From: an uncultured Oscillochloris sp.
GTDB lineage: Bacteria > Chloroflexota > Chloroflexia > Chloroflexales > Chloroflexaceae
Assembly (NCBI GenBank): GCA_903877945.1
Contig: CAIRFY010000599.1
Location: 1 to 5,124, forward strand
Reading direction: 5' to 3'
DNA: 5,124 nucleotides
Both the position numbers and the translations under genes were made by a program. Below, piece after piece: positions 1 to 5,108 of this stretch. The notes beneath the pieces were generated by a model that worked only from the letters and a program-made list of their open reading frames with translations, was not told the origin of the DNA and made no database searches. Positions within the stretch are counted from its first letter, which is position 1, and every line of letters starts with the position of its first letter.

Positions 1-37
1 GCTTAATCCCGAGAAATCCGGCACCGCCGGTGATCAC
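1..37 (-). CDS. NAD-dependent epimerase/dehydratase-like protein, N-terminal fragment
   Basis: Only about 12 codons lie inside the window; the gene continues past the left edge. Read on the minus strand they give (M)ITGGAGFLGIK, the glycine-rich GxxGxxG nucleotide-binding loop that opens extended short-chain dehydrogenases such as UDP-sugar epimerases and dehydratases. Members of this family act on nucleotide sugars in the cytoplasm; which sugar cannot be told from this fragment. An in-frame TAA lies four codons before the GTG at 35-37, so GTG is the only usual start codon available, and no clear Shine-Dalgarno precedes it. The family usually has two to four residues more (M-x-x-x-L-V-I-T-G-G), and here those codons (A-D-L) follow the stop directly. 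The gene therefore either starts at GTG or is damaged at its 5' end. The family call rests on the motif alone. Confidence 0.5.
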   Translation of the reverse strand, partial: MITGGAGFLGIK

Positions 38-136
38 GAGATCGGCTTATGTGAAAAATATTAGCTTTAGCCCCTCGGCGATCTCGTTGAAAGGACGGGC
101 GGGCGACTAACGTCACCCTCCGAAGGAGCCTGATAC

Positions 137-154
137 ACCGCATTGTACTGCGGT
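137..154. repeat. Short perfect palindrome (6-bp arms)
   Basis: ACCGCA at 137-142 and TGCGGT at 149-154 are perfect inverted repeats around TTGTAC, followed by a run of seven A on the plus strand. The T run would precede the hairpin on the minus strand, so it is in the wrong place for a terminator of serA. It lies about 100 bp upstream of the epimerase start and could be an operator, but nothing else supports that. Confidence 0.35.
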
Positions 155-199
155 AAAAAAAGATGTGGGTAAAGATATGCGGGGAGAGGGGAGTTGGAC

Positions 200-256
200 A
201 TCCCCCACCCCCAGCCCCTCTCCCTCACGGGGAGAGGGGGCTGGGGGGTGAGGGAT
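200..256. repeat. GC-rich imperfect hairpin repeat
   Basis: The arms at 200-224 and 229-256 are inverted copies around a TCAC loop, differing only by one C/T change and two length differences in C/G runs. The arms are almost pure pyrimidine and pure purine, of the CCCCAGCCCCTCTCCC type. It lies 83 bp beyond the serA stop and could stall or protect that transcript, but no T tract follows on the minus strand, so I do not call it an intrinsic terminator. Pieces of the same sequence occur nearby: GAGAGGGGAGT at 184-194 and 309-319, and a 17-of-18 match to 222-239 at 299-316. This looks like a dispersed intergenic repeat family with decayed neighbours. The rest of the gene-free stretch 38-338 shows nothing else I can name. 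Confidence 0.7.
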
Positions 257-298
257 GAGCGGCGGCGGATTCCTTATATGAGAGGTATTGCCCCTAAA

Positions 299-319
299 CC
301 CTCACGAGGAGAGGGGAGT
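299..319. repeat. Decayed partial copy of the GC-rich hairpin repeat
   Basis: Positions 299-316 match the loop and right arm of the hairpin repeat (222-239) at 17 of 18 bases and continue with GAGT, shared with 184-194. It ends 20 bp downstream of the serA stop codon. It has no matching second arm, so it reads as a fragment, not a functional hairpin. Confidence 0.5.
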
Positions 320-338
320 CAGCGTCACCCCGGAGGTG

Positions 339-1916
339 TTACAGCTTGACGTTGTACGCCTGGTCAACATCGTCGAGGGCGCGGATGCGCGCCATCACCT
401 TCTCGGAGGCAGGCTCGTCGAGGGTCAGCACCATCATGGCGCGCTGGCGAGGCTCCTGGCGGCCCACATACATCCCCGAGATGTTCACGTCGTCCTCGCC
501 GAGTAGCGTGCCGACGTGCCCGATCATGCCCGGTCGGTCGCGGTGGTACGTGAGCAGCAGGGCACCGTGGGGCACAAAGTCCACAAAGTAGCCGTCGGAC
601 TGAACGATGTGCGGCTCGCCGCGCAGCACGGTGCCGCTGAAAGTACGCAGGGCGTCAGCCGTCTGCACGCGCACCACCAGCAGGCCCGAGTAGTTCTCGG
701 CATCGGAGTTCGTGCGCTCGTTGATCCGCACGCCACGCTCGCGGGCGATCAGCGGCGCGTTCACCGGCGTGATCCGCTCGGCGCTGTTGGCTGAGAGCAG
801 CCCCTGGATCACCGCCAGCTTAACCGGCTGGGTGTCCACACTGGCCAGTTCGCCGCAGTACTCTAGCTCGTAGCCGCGCACCGGCTCCTGGATGAGCTGC
901 ATAATCAGCGCGCCCATGCTGCGGGCCAGGCCGAGGTAGGGCTGGAGTACCTGCCACGCCTCGGGCGCGACAAAGGGCGCGTTCACGGCGTAGCGTGGGG
1001 TACCCCCGGCGATGGCAGTCGCCACGCCCTCAGCCACTTCGGTGCCCGCCGAGGTCTGGGCCTCGGCGGTAGACGCGCCGATGTGCGGCACAGTGAGGAT
1101 CTTCGGGTGGTGCAAGATCGGGCTATCAGCCGGGGGTGGCTCAACATTGTAGACATCCAGGGCCGCGCCGCCGAGCTTACCGGCATTGATCGCCTCAACC
1201 AGTGCAGCCTCGTCGATGATCCCACCACGCGAGGCGTTGAGCAGGAAGGCACCGGGCTTCATCTGAGCGATGCGGGCGGCGCTAAAGAGGTTGCGGGTGC
1301 CATCGGTGATCGGCACGTGGATGGAGATCACATCGCTGCGCTGGACCAGTTCGTCCATTGTCACCAACTCCACACCGATCTGCTCGGCCCGGTCGAAGGA
1401 GACCACCGGGTCAAAGGCGAGGACGCTCATCTCCAGACCACGGGCGCGGTGGGCGACCTCCGAGCCGATCCGGCCCAGCCCGATCAGGCCGAGGGTCTTA
1501 CCGCGCACTTCCCAGCCGCTATACTTGGTGCGCTCCCACTTGCCGCTCTGGAGCGAGGCGTGGGCCTGGGGGATCTGACGGGCCAGCCCGAGGATGAGCC
1601 CAATCGTCAGTTCGGCCACGGCGATATTGTTGGATGCCGGCGCATTCACGACGATGATCCCCCGGCGGGTGGCAGCGTCCACATCAATATTATCCACACC
1701 GGTGCCAGCGCGGCCCACCACACGCAGCTTCACACCGGCATCGATCACCTCGGCAGTGACCTTGGTGGCCGAGCGCACCACCAGGGCGTCGTAGTCGGCG
1801 ATGGCGGCCAGCAGGCCGGCCTTATCCAGATCGAGCCGCACATCCACTTGGCCGGCGCGGCTCAGGACGGCGATGCCCTCGTCGGCGATCTTCTCCGTAA
1901 CAAGAATACGATCCAC
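339..1916 (-). CDS. serA: D-3-phosphoglycerate dehydrogenase, long ACT-domain form
   Basis: The 525-residue product oxidises 3-phospho-D-glycerate to 3-phosphohydroxypyruvate with NAD, the first committed step of serine synthesis in the cytoplasm. Visible in order: an N-terminal substrate-domain segment (about 1-100) with VGRAGTGVDNID at 67-78; the Rossmann fold with GLGRIG at 146-151 and acidic D169 after the second strand; the catalytic set R230 (NASRGG), E259 (VEP) and H278 (PHIGAST); an intervening domain at about 315-450; and a C-terminal ACT domain from about 452 (HRDRPGMIGHVG, then DVNISGMYVGR). Length and layout match the long form known from Mycobacterium, in which the ACT domain mediates feedback inhibition by serine. 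The start is GTG, placed 7 bases after AAGGAG. No clear promoter lies in the 40 bp before it; upstream is the tandem repeat region. All key residues are present, so the call is firm. Confidence 0.97.
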   Translation of the reverse strand: MDRILVTEKIADEGIAVLSRAGQVDVRLDLDKAGLLAAIADYDALVVRSATKVTAEVIDAGVKLRVVGRAGTGVDNIDVDAATRRGIIVVNAPASNNIAVAELTIGLILGLARQIPQAHASLQSGKWERTKYSGWEVRGKTLGLIGLGRIGSEVAHRARGLEMSVLAFDPVVSFDRAEQIGVELVTMDELVQRSDVISIHVPITDGTRNLFSAARIAQMKPGAFLLNASRGGIIDEAALVEAINAGKLGGAALDVYNVEPPPADSPILHHPKILTVPHIGASTAEAQTSAGTEVAEGVATAIAGGTPRYAVNAPFVAPEAWQVLQPYLGLARSMGALIMQLIQEPVRGYELEYCGELASVDTQPVKLAVIQGLLSANSAERITPVNAPLIARERGVRINERTNSDAENYSGLLVVRVQTADALRTFSGTVLRGEPHIVQSDGYFVDFVPHGALLLTYHRDRPGMIGHVGTLLGEDDVNISGMYVGRQEPRQRAMMVLTLDEPASEKVMARIRALDDVDQAYNVKL

Positions 1917-1923
1917 AGCGCTA

Positions 1924-1929
1924 CTCCTT
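1924..1929 (-). promoter_or_regulatory. Shine-Dalgarno of serA
   Basis: AAGGAG on the minus strand lies 7 bases before GTG at 1914-1916. It settles the non-ATG start of serA, because no competing in-frame ATG has such a site. Confidence 0.8.
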
Positions 1930-1959
1930 AATTAAAGCGGCAAAGCTGCTCACAAACTC

Positions 1960-2093
1960 TTAGGCGTGTTTCAGAATCGGGCGATCCAGCGTGACAGTTT
2001 GTCGTGAACGTAGCACCGCCTTCCAGGCGGTCAAGAATACCACCGCAGGCTGGAAGCCTACGCAACTGTCACGCTGGTTTGAAACATGCCTTA
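1960..2093. repeat. Palindromic MITE-like element 1 with 14-bp perfect terminal inverted repeats
   Basis: CCAGCGTGACAGTT at 1986-1999 is repeated exactly in inverse at 2064-2077. Outside these, 1960-1975 and 2078-2093 are inverse copies at 13 of 16 positions (TTAGGCGTGTTTCAGA against TAAGGCATGTTTCAAA). Inside are two hairpins: ACCGCC/GGCGGT with loop TTCCA (2015-2031) and CGCAGGC/GCCTACG with loop TGGAA (2044-2062). The two loops are complementary, and the whole element reads as one imperfect palindrome. It has no coding capacity and no evident target-site duplication. It could be a non-autonomous mobile element or a REP-like sequence. Confidence 0.75.
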
Positions 2094-2227
2094 GGGATGG
2101 TTCAATCCAGCGTGACAGTTCAGCGATGAAACGATGACGCGGTGAGGCGTTCCGTATCGCCTCATCGCCTCGGCGCCTCATCGCAAGACTGTCAAGCTGA
2201 ATGTGCCCATTTTGAAACCATGCCTTA
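2091..2227. repeat. Palindromic MITE-like element 2, tandem to element 1
   Basis: This element shares both end types with element 1. CCAGCGTGACAGTT recurs at 2107-2120, and a degenerate inverse copy (11 of 14) lies at 2187-2200. The outer arms TTAGGGATGGTTCAA (from 2091) and TTTTGAAACCATGCCTTA (2210-2227) are inverse copies with one gap. The interior differs from element 1: it carries an imperfect stem around TTCCGTAT built from GAGGCG/CGCCTC units, and 2108-2171 reappears in inverse orientation near 4550-4613. The right end overlaps the stop codon of gmhA (2225-2227). Together with element 1 it fills the gap between gmhA and serA. Confidence 0.7.
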
Positions 2228-2791
2228 CACAACAAAACGGCCCTCGATCTCCTCGCAGATTGCGTGGAGAATGAGGGTATGAACCTCCTGGATGCGGGCG
2301 CTGCTCGCGCTCGGCACCACCAGGGCGTGATCGGCCAGTTCGCGGGCGGTTCCGCCATCCTTGCCAAGCAGGGCGACGCAGGTGACGCCAACGGCGCGGG
2401 CGACGTGCATGACGGCCAGGATATTGGGCGATCCACCGCTCGTGCTAAAGATCACCAGCAGGTCGCCAGGGCGGGCCAGCGCCTCAAGCTGGCGGGCGAA
2501 AATCTGCTCAAACCCGAAGTCGTTGGCGATGCAGGTGATCGCGCCGACATCGGTGTTCAGGCAGACGGCCGGGAGAGGCCGACGGGTGGCCCGGTAACGA
2601 CCGACCATCTCCTCGGCGAGGTGGATGGCATCGGTGGCGCTGCCACCATTGCCGCAGGTGAAGAGGGTACTCCCACTCAGCACGGCGTCGGCTACCAGGC
2701 AACAGATCGCGTCAACCGCATCGGACTGGGCCGCGAAGGACTGGAAAACGGCGGCGCTCTCATCAAGCTGGTCGCGAAAGGACACGTGCAT
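2225..2791 (-). CDS. gmhA: Phosphoheptose isomerase (sedoheptulose-7-phosphate isomerase), SIS domain
   Basis: The 188-residue product is close to the usual 190-odd of GmhA, which converts sedoheptulose 7-phosphate to D-glycero-D-manno-heptose 7-phosphate for heptose-containing surface glycans. One SIS domain covers nearly all of it: sugar-phosphate loop CGNGGS at 46-51, H57 and E61 in HLAEE, NDFGF at 90-94, FSTSGGS at 115-121, GKDGG at 143-147, and RIQEVHTLILH at 166-176 with Q168 and H176. These correspond to E. coli GmhA H61, E65, Q172 and H180, so metal and catalytic residues are intact. I chose ATG at 2789-2791 because it aligns with the family start; ATGs at 2803 and 2866 would add 4 or 25 residues. 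None has a clear Shine-Dalgarno. The stop codon lies inside a repeat element. In a bacterium without LPS the heptose may serve an S-layer or exopolysaccharide instead (inference). Confidence 0.85.
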   Translation of the reverse strand: MHVSFRDQLDESAAVFQSFAAQSDAVDAICCLVADAVLSGSTLFTCGNGGSATDAIHLAEEMVGRYRATRRPLPAVCLNTDVGAITCIANDFGFEQIFARQLEALARPGDLLVIFSTSGGSPNILAVMHVARAVGVTCVALLGKDGGTARELADHALVVPSASSARIQEVHTLILHAICEEIEGRFVV

Positions 2792-2874
2792 CGTACAAAC
2801 CATAAGGGGCGAAGCGTCTTCGGATTGCCCAGACACGCCTCGCCCCCACGTCATCGTCGGGCGCATGATGCCCT

Positions 2875-2883
2875 ATCATACCA
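2875..2883 (-). promoter_or_regulatory. Possible extended -10 promoter for gmhA
   Basis: On the minus strand TGGTATGAT fits an extended -10 element (TGnTATAAT with one mismatch). No convincing -35 lies 16-18 bp upstream. Transcription would begin near 2868, giving about 75 bases before the chosen gmhA start, or almost none before the ATG at 2866. Confidence 0.4.
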
Positions 2884-2936
2884 CCGTTCCCGGTGAATGA
2901 GGCTGCGCATGCATCGCCCCTACCAACATGGTGGGC

Positions 2937-2942
2937 TATAAT
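2937..2942 (+). promoter_or_regulatory. Possible -10 box for the MTHFR-like gene
   Basis: This is a perfect TATAAT, 56 bp before the ATG at 2999. The -35 region at 2914-2919 (TCGCCC) is poor. The implied leader of about 50 bases carries a small GCGC-GAA-GCGC hairpin at 2959-2969 and a purine-rich GGAAGAGAG at 2982-2990 that may serve as ribosome binding site. With the gmhA site it forms a divergent promoter region. Confidence 0.5.
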
Positions 2943-2998
2943 ACGTGCTGAAAACTGAGCGCGAAGCGCCTTCTTCATTGTGGAAGAGAGAATAGAAC

Positions 2999-3937
2999 AT
3001 GACGACAACGCTACAGGAGCAGATTGGCGACCCGCAGCAATCGGTGACGCTCTATGGCTCGACCCCGCCCCGTGCGGGCGTATCGCCGGAGGCGTGTTCC
3101 CGTGCGGCGATGCGTCTGACCGAGAACGTACGCGACCTTGGCCTTGACGGGTTGGTGGTCTACGATGTTCAGGACGAGCATGAGCGCACCGATGTGCCTC
3201 GGCCCTTCCCCTACCAGCCGACCATCGATCCGCGAATCTACGCTCAGTTGCTTCAGGAGTACACGGGCCTGGCAACGATCACCTACAAGAGTGTGGGCAC
3301 GTTCAGTGAGCCAACGTGGCTGAACTGGCTGGAGGAGGCGCACCAGGGCTTCGGCCTCGGCCTGCTTGCCCTCGTGGGCGCGGCCACTCCCAACCCACCG
3401 CCGGATGCGCTGTCAGCCGACCTGGCCATGCAGCTTGCACGTACACACGCCCCACACGTGGTGCTGGGCGGCGTCGTGATCGCCGAGCGCCACTCCCCCG
3501 CCTACCGCGAGAGCCAGCGCCTGATTGCCAAGGCCGCCCAGGGCTGCCGCTTCTTTATTTCGCAGGTGGTGTACGACCCTGCGCCGACCGCCCGGCTGCT
3601 CGCCGACTATGCGCAGGACTGCCGCCAGCAGGGGGTGTCGCCGCAGCGGATCATCCTGACTTTCTCGCCCTGCGGGCGCCCCGCGACCATGACCTTTCTC
3701 AAATGGCTGGGTGTGGCCGTGCCCCCGGAAACCGAGCAGGCCATCCTGGGTGATCGGGCACCCTTCGCGAAGTCGATCCAGATCTGCTGCGCGAACCTTG
3801 CGATCCTGGCCGATATCGCGGCCGCCGAAGGGATTCCGTTGGGGATCAATATCGAGAGCGTCTCGATCCATAAGGAGGAATTGGCGGCGTCGGTCGAGTT
3901 GGTTCAGGCTCTACGCACGGTAACTGTCCCGCGATAG
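2999..3937 (+). CDS. Methylenetetrahydrofolate reductase-like protein, atypical active site
   Basis: The 312-residue product resembles the MTHFR barrel family, which reduces 5,10-methylene-THF to 5-methyl-THF for methionine synthesis in the cytoplasm. Family-like segments in order: TLYGSTPPRAG at 17-27 (in place of FEFFPPR), LDGLVVYDVQDE at 49-60, LLALVG at 122-127 (in place of the ALRGD strand), LGGVVIAERH at 156-165, FFISQVVYD at 185-193 with Q189, ILTFSPCG at 219-226, and GINIESVSIHKEE at 282-294. By alignment by eye, the catalytic Glu of E. coli MetF (E28) is Gly20 and the flavin-contacting Asp (D120) is Ala128, while Gln183 is kept as Gln189. It is thus a divergent branch: perhaps a flavin-independent MTHFR, perhaps an enzyme on another C1 carrier. 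The ATG is preceded at 8 bases by GGAAGAGAG. It diverges from gmhA and converges on the PepSY gene. Confidence 0.75.
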   Translation: MTTTLQEQIGDPQQSVTLYGSTPPRAGVSPEACSRAAMRLTENVRDLGLDGLVVYDVQDEHERTDVPRPFPYQPTIDPRIYAQLLQEYTGLATITYKSVGTFSEPTWLNWLEEAHQGFGLGLLALVGAATPNPPPDALSADLAMQLARTHAPHVVLGGVVIAERHSPAYRESQRLIAKAAQGCRFFISQVVYDPAPTARLLADYAQDCRQQGVSPQRIILTFSPCGRPATMTFLKWLGVAVPPETEQAILGDRAPFAKSIQICCANLAILADIAAAEGIPLGINIESVSIHKEELAASVELVQALRTVTVPR

Positions 3938-3952
3938 GCCCCCGACATAATA

Positions 3953-4003
3953 AGAAGTCTGGTTGATAGTGCCAGATTCGCTGGCACTGTCAATCAGACT
4001 TCT
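3953..4003. terminator. Long stem-loop between convergent genes, likely bidirectional terminator
   Basis: The 23-base arms at 3953-3975 and 3981-4003 pair fully, with only two G-U wobbles, around the loop ATTCG. It starts 16 bp after the MTHFR-like stop and ends 15 bp before the PepSY gene's stop codon, which lies on the other strand. On the plus strand GTAGGTTTTG follows; on the minus strand TTATTATG follows. The T tracts are short and interrupted, and the stem is longer than usual, so it may also be a repeat element adopted as a terminator. Confidence 0.65.
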
Positions 4004-4018
4004 GTAGGTTTTGAGGTG

Positions 4019-4360
4019 CTACTGGTTGATCTTCTCACTCTTCCCGGCACCCATCGCACCCATCGTCATATTAGCCAAAATCCGCCCGGTATTCGCCTCT
4101 ACGTAGATCACCCCCGCGTCCATGGGCACCGCGTAAGCAACAGATCCCTGGTAGTTCGTCAGCGTCGTATCCCCGACAATCACCGCATGTGGCTCGGTGT
4201 CGCGAGCGATAGAGTCTGCTTGAGCAAACGAGAGCGAGTAGGCGGGCGTCTCGACGGCGCTCGTGGCATTGTCGGAGACGTTCCAGACCACATCGCCCGC
4301 AAACATCAGAAAAATAGCTACGAGCATGGCCGAGAACATGCGAACCGTACGAGTGTTCAT
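4019..4360 (-). CDS. Small membrane-anchored PepSY-domain protein
   Basis: The 113-residue product has a short basic N-terminus (MNTRTVR), a hydrophobic segment at about 8-24 that can be a signal peptide or single membrane anchor, and a PepSY-like domain at about 44-96: SFAQADSIA, then YQGSVAYAVPM, then IYVEANTGRIL. The pattern of a helix followed by strands ending in Y-V-[DE]-A-x-T-G-x-[IV]-[IL] is typical of PepSY domains, found in propeptides of extracellular peptidases and in many secreted proteins of unknown role. The bulk should lie outside the membrane. No peptidase or other partner is encoded beside it, so its function is open. The ATG follows AAAGGG by 8 bases. A seven-codon reading frame starting at 4380 overlaps its start by an ATGA. 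Confidence 0.8.
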   Translation of the reverse strand: MNTRTVRMFSAMLVAIFLMFAGDVVWNVSDNATSAVETPAYSLSFAQADSIARDTEPHAVIVGDTTLTNYQGSVAYAVPMDAGVIYVEANTGRILANMTMGAMGAGKSEKINQ

Positions 4361-4368
4361 TCAGTCTG

Positions 4369-4374
4369 CCCTTT
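4369..4374 (-). promoter_or_regulatory. Shine-Dalgarno of the PepSY-domain gene
   Basis: AAAGGG on the minus strand lies 8 bases before the ATG at 4358-4360 and supports that start. Confidence 0.6.
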
Positions 4375-4410
4375 CATCATCGTGTGGCGCTCTGTTTAAG
4401 AATAGGAATG

Positions 4411-4441
4411 AGAATAATCGGGTGAGATACCAGCGCCTCAA
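4411..4441 (-). promoter_or_regulatory. Weak promoter candidate for the PepSY-domain gene
   Basis: On the minus strand TTGAGG (4436-4441) and TATTCT (4411-4416) resemble -35 and -10 boxes, but the 19-bp spacer is long. It is the best pair I see upstream of the gene. Confidence 0.25.
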
Positions 4442-4506
4442 GCATCTCTACACTCTACGTCGCGGTTGGCAACAAAAAGTAACGGGTGCGTCACTACCAT
4501 CTTTGT

Positions 4507-4537
4507 AAAAAAAATTCAGTCCCGCTTTACTGCTGGG
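4507..4537 (-). terminator. Weak terminator candidate for the 113-residue unknown gene
   Basis: On the minus strand a short stem (CCC-GC type, one bulge; 4521-4537) is followed after six bases by a run of eight T (4507-4514). The stem is weak, but the T run is the longest in this gap. The stronger 17-bp stem of the repeat at 4547-4588 lies just before it and may contribute. Confidence 0.35.
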
Positions 4538-4543
4538 CGAGGC

Positions 4544-4613
4544 GGCGATGAGGCGATGAGGCGATACGGAGCGCCTCACCGCCTCATCGTTTCGTCGCTG
4601 AACTGTCAGGCTG
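4544..4613 (-). repeat. Inverted third copy of the element 2 core, with a 17-bp hairpin
   Basis: Read on the minus strand, 4551-4610 matches 2111-2170 at 56 of 60 bases, including the terminal TGACAGTTCAGCGA. Its centre is a hairpin: 4547-4563 and 4572-4588 pair over 17 positions with one G-T wobble around ATACGGAG. The left arm contains the 8-mer GGCGATGA twice in tandem (4544-4559) and then GGCGATAC. The outer arms seen in elements 1 and 2 are not evident here, so this copy is partial or is the mobile core alone. It ends 52 bp past the stop of the 113-residue gene. Confidence 0.75.
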
Positions 4614-4665
4614 CCTCATGCGTGATCGCAGGGCAGCGCCCTAGACCTCTGCGGCGGCACATTCG

Positions 4666-5007
4666 TCATCGGGATGCGACAACAGCCACCAGACCGCCCT
4701 GTTCGTCGAGACTCCAGCGCGAGCCGTCCGTCGCGGGGATGCCGACGGCCCGCCAGCGTTCGGGCAAAGGGCGGGGCATAGCCAGCATGCCACCGCCGGG
4801 AGTATCGAGGAGAGTAAACTCAAGGCGTCCGCTGGCTGATCCGCTGATGGTTACGCGCACCTTCCAGCAGCCGTTCCACTCGCGGTAAAAGTCGTAGACC
4901 AGGTCGACCGGGCCGATCAGCCCGGTCAGCACCTCGCGGATCAGCGTACGAGCCACCGGCGCTCGGCGGCGCAGGTCGGTGAGAGGGATGGGTCGCTGCT
5001 CAGTCAT
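4666..5007 (-). CDS. Hypothetical protein, 113 residues
   Basis: I do not recognise a family. The protein has a basic N-terminal stretch (TDLRRRAPVARTLIREVL, about 10-27), then alternating strand-like segments: GPVDLVYDFYREWNGCWKVRVTISG at 32-56, SGRLEFTLLDTPGGG at 59-73, and WSLDEQGGLVAVV at 98-110. It has no signal peptide or membrane segment, so it is probably a small cytoplasmic alpha+beta protein; W44, W48 and the TPGGG turn are candidate conserved points. AAAGGA lies 8 bases before the ATG, which supports it as a real gene, and its base composition is like its neighbours. It is not close enough to any other gene to be assigned to an operon. Confidence 0.7.
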   Translation of the reverse strand: MTEQRPIPLTDLRRRAPVARTLIREVLTGLIGPVDLVYDFYREWNGCWKVRVTISGSASGRLEFTLLDTPGGGMLAMPRPLPERWRAVGIPATDGSRWSLDEQGGLVAVVASR

Positions 5008-5015
5008 CGAAAAAG

Positions 5016-5021
5016 TCCTTT
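5016..5021 (-). promoter_or_regulatory. Shine-Dalgarno of the 113-residue unknown gene
   Basis: AAAGGA on the minus strand, 8 bases before the ATG at 5005-5007, supports both the start and the reality of the gene. Confidence 0.65.
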
Positions 5022-5072
5022 CGCTACACTTCCGTTATGCAATACCGCAAAACTCGCCCGGTCACCTCGAGC

Positions 5073-5095
5073 GCCCGGCCCGTAAACGGGCGGGC
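5073..5095. repeat. GC-rich hairpin
   Basis: GCCC plus GCCCG (5073-5082, one bulged G) pairs with CGGGC plus GGGC (5087-5095) around TAAA. It lies 66 bp upstream of the 113-residue gene. It may be a terminator-type stem of a gene beyond the right edge or another dispersed palindrome; no T tract follows on either side. Confidence 0.45.
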
Positions 5096-5108
5096 TAGAT
5101 TCTGCGAA

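Noticed and set aside
200..256. Intrinsic terminator for serA
   Set aside because: The hairpin is strong, but no T tract follows in the direction of serA transcription.
1083..1931. Long 282-codon frame on the plus strand
   Set aside because: It is antisense to serA, which has full motif support; the product is low-complexity with no recognisable domain, as expected of a shadow frame in GC-rich DNA.
1960..2436. 158-codon minus-strand frame spanning the repeat elements and the gmhA 3' end
   Set aside because: It reads through two palindromic elements and an alternate frame of gmhA; its residues match nothing sensible.
2264..2896. 210-codon frame on the plus strand
   Set aside because: It lies antisense to gmhA, whose active-site residues are all present; the product has no domain features.
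4016..4399. 127-codon plus-strand frame
   Set aside because: It is antisense to the PepSY-domain gene; only the minus-strand product has a signal segment and a domain.
4544..4567. Possible CRISPR-like or tandem repeat array (GGCGATGA units)
   Set aside because: There are only two exact 8-base units plus one partial, with no spacers; they are part of the hairpin arm of a dispersed repeat.
4466..4888. 140-codon plus-strand frame
   Set aside because: It runs through the repeat copy at 4544-4613 and antisense to the 113-residue gene, which has the better start signal.
4666..5007. Assignment of the 113-residue protein to a gas-vesicle GvpO-like family
   Set aside because: Only a vague GW-V-V pattern is shared; spacing and other conserved positions do not fit, and no gas-vesicle genes are nearby.
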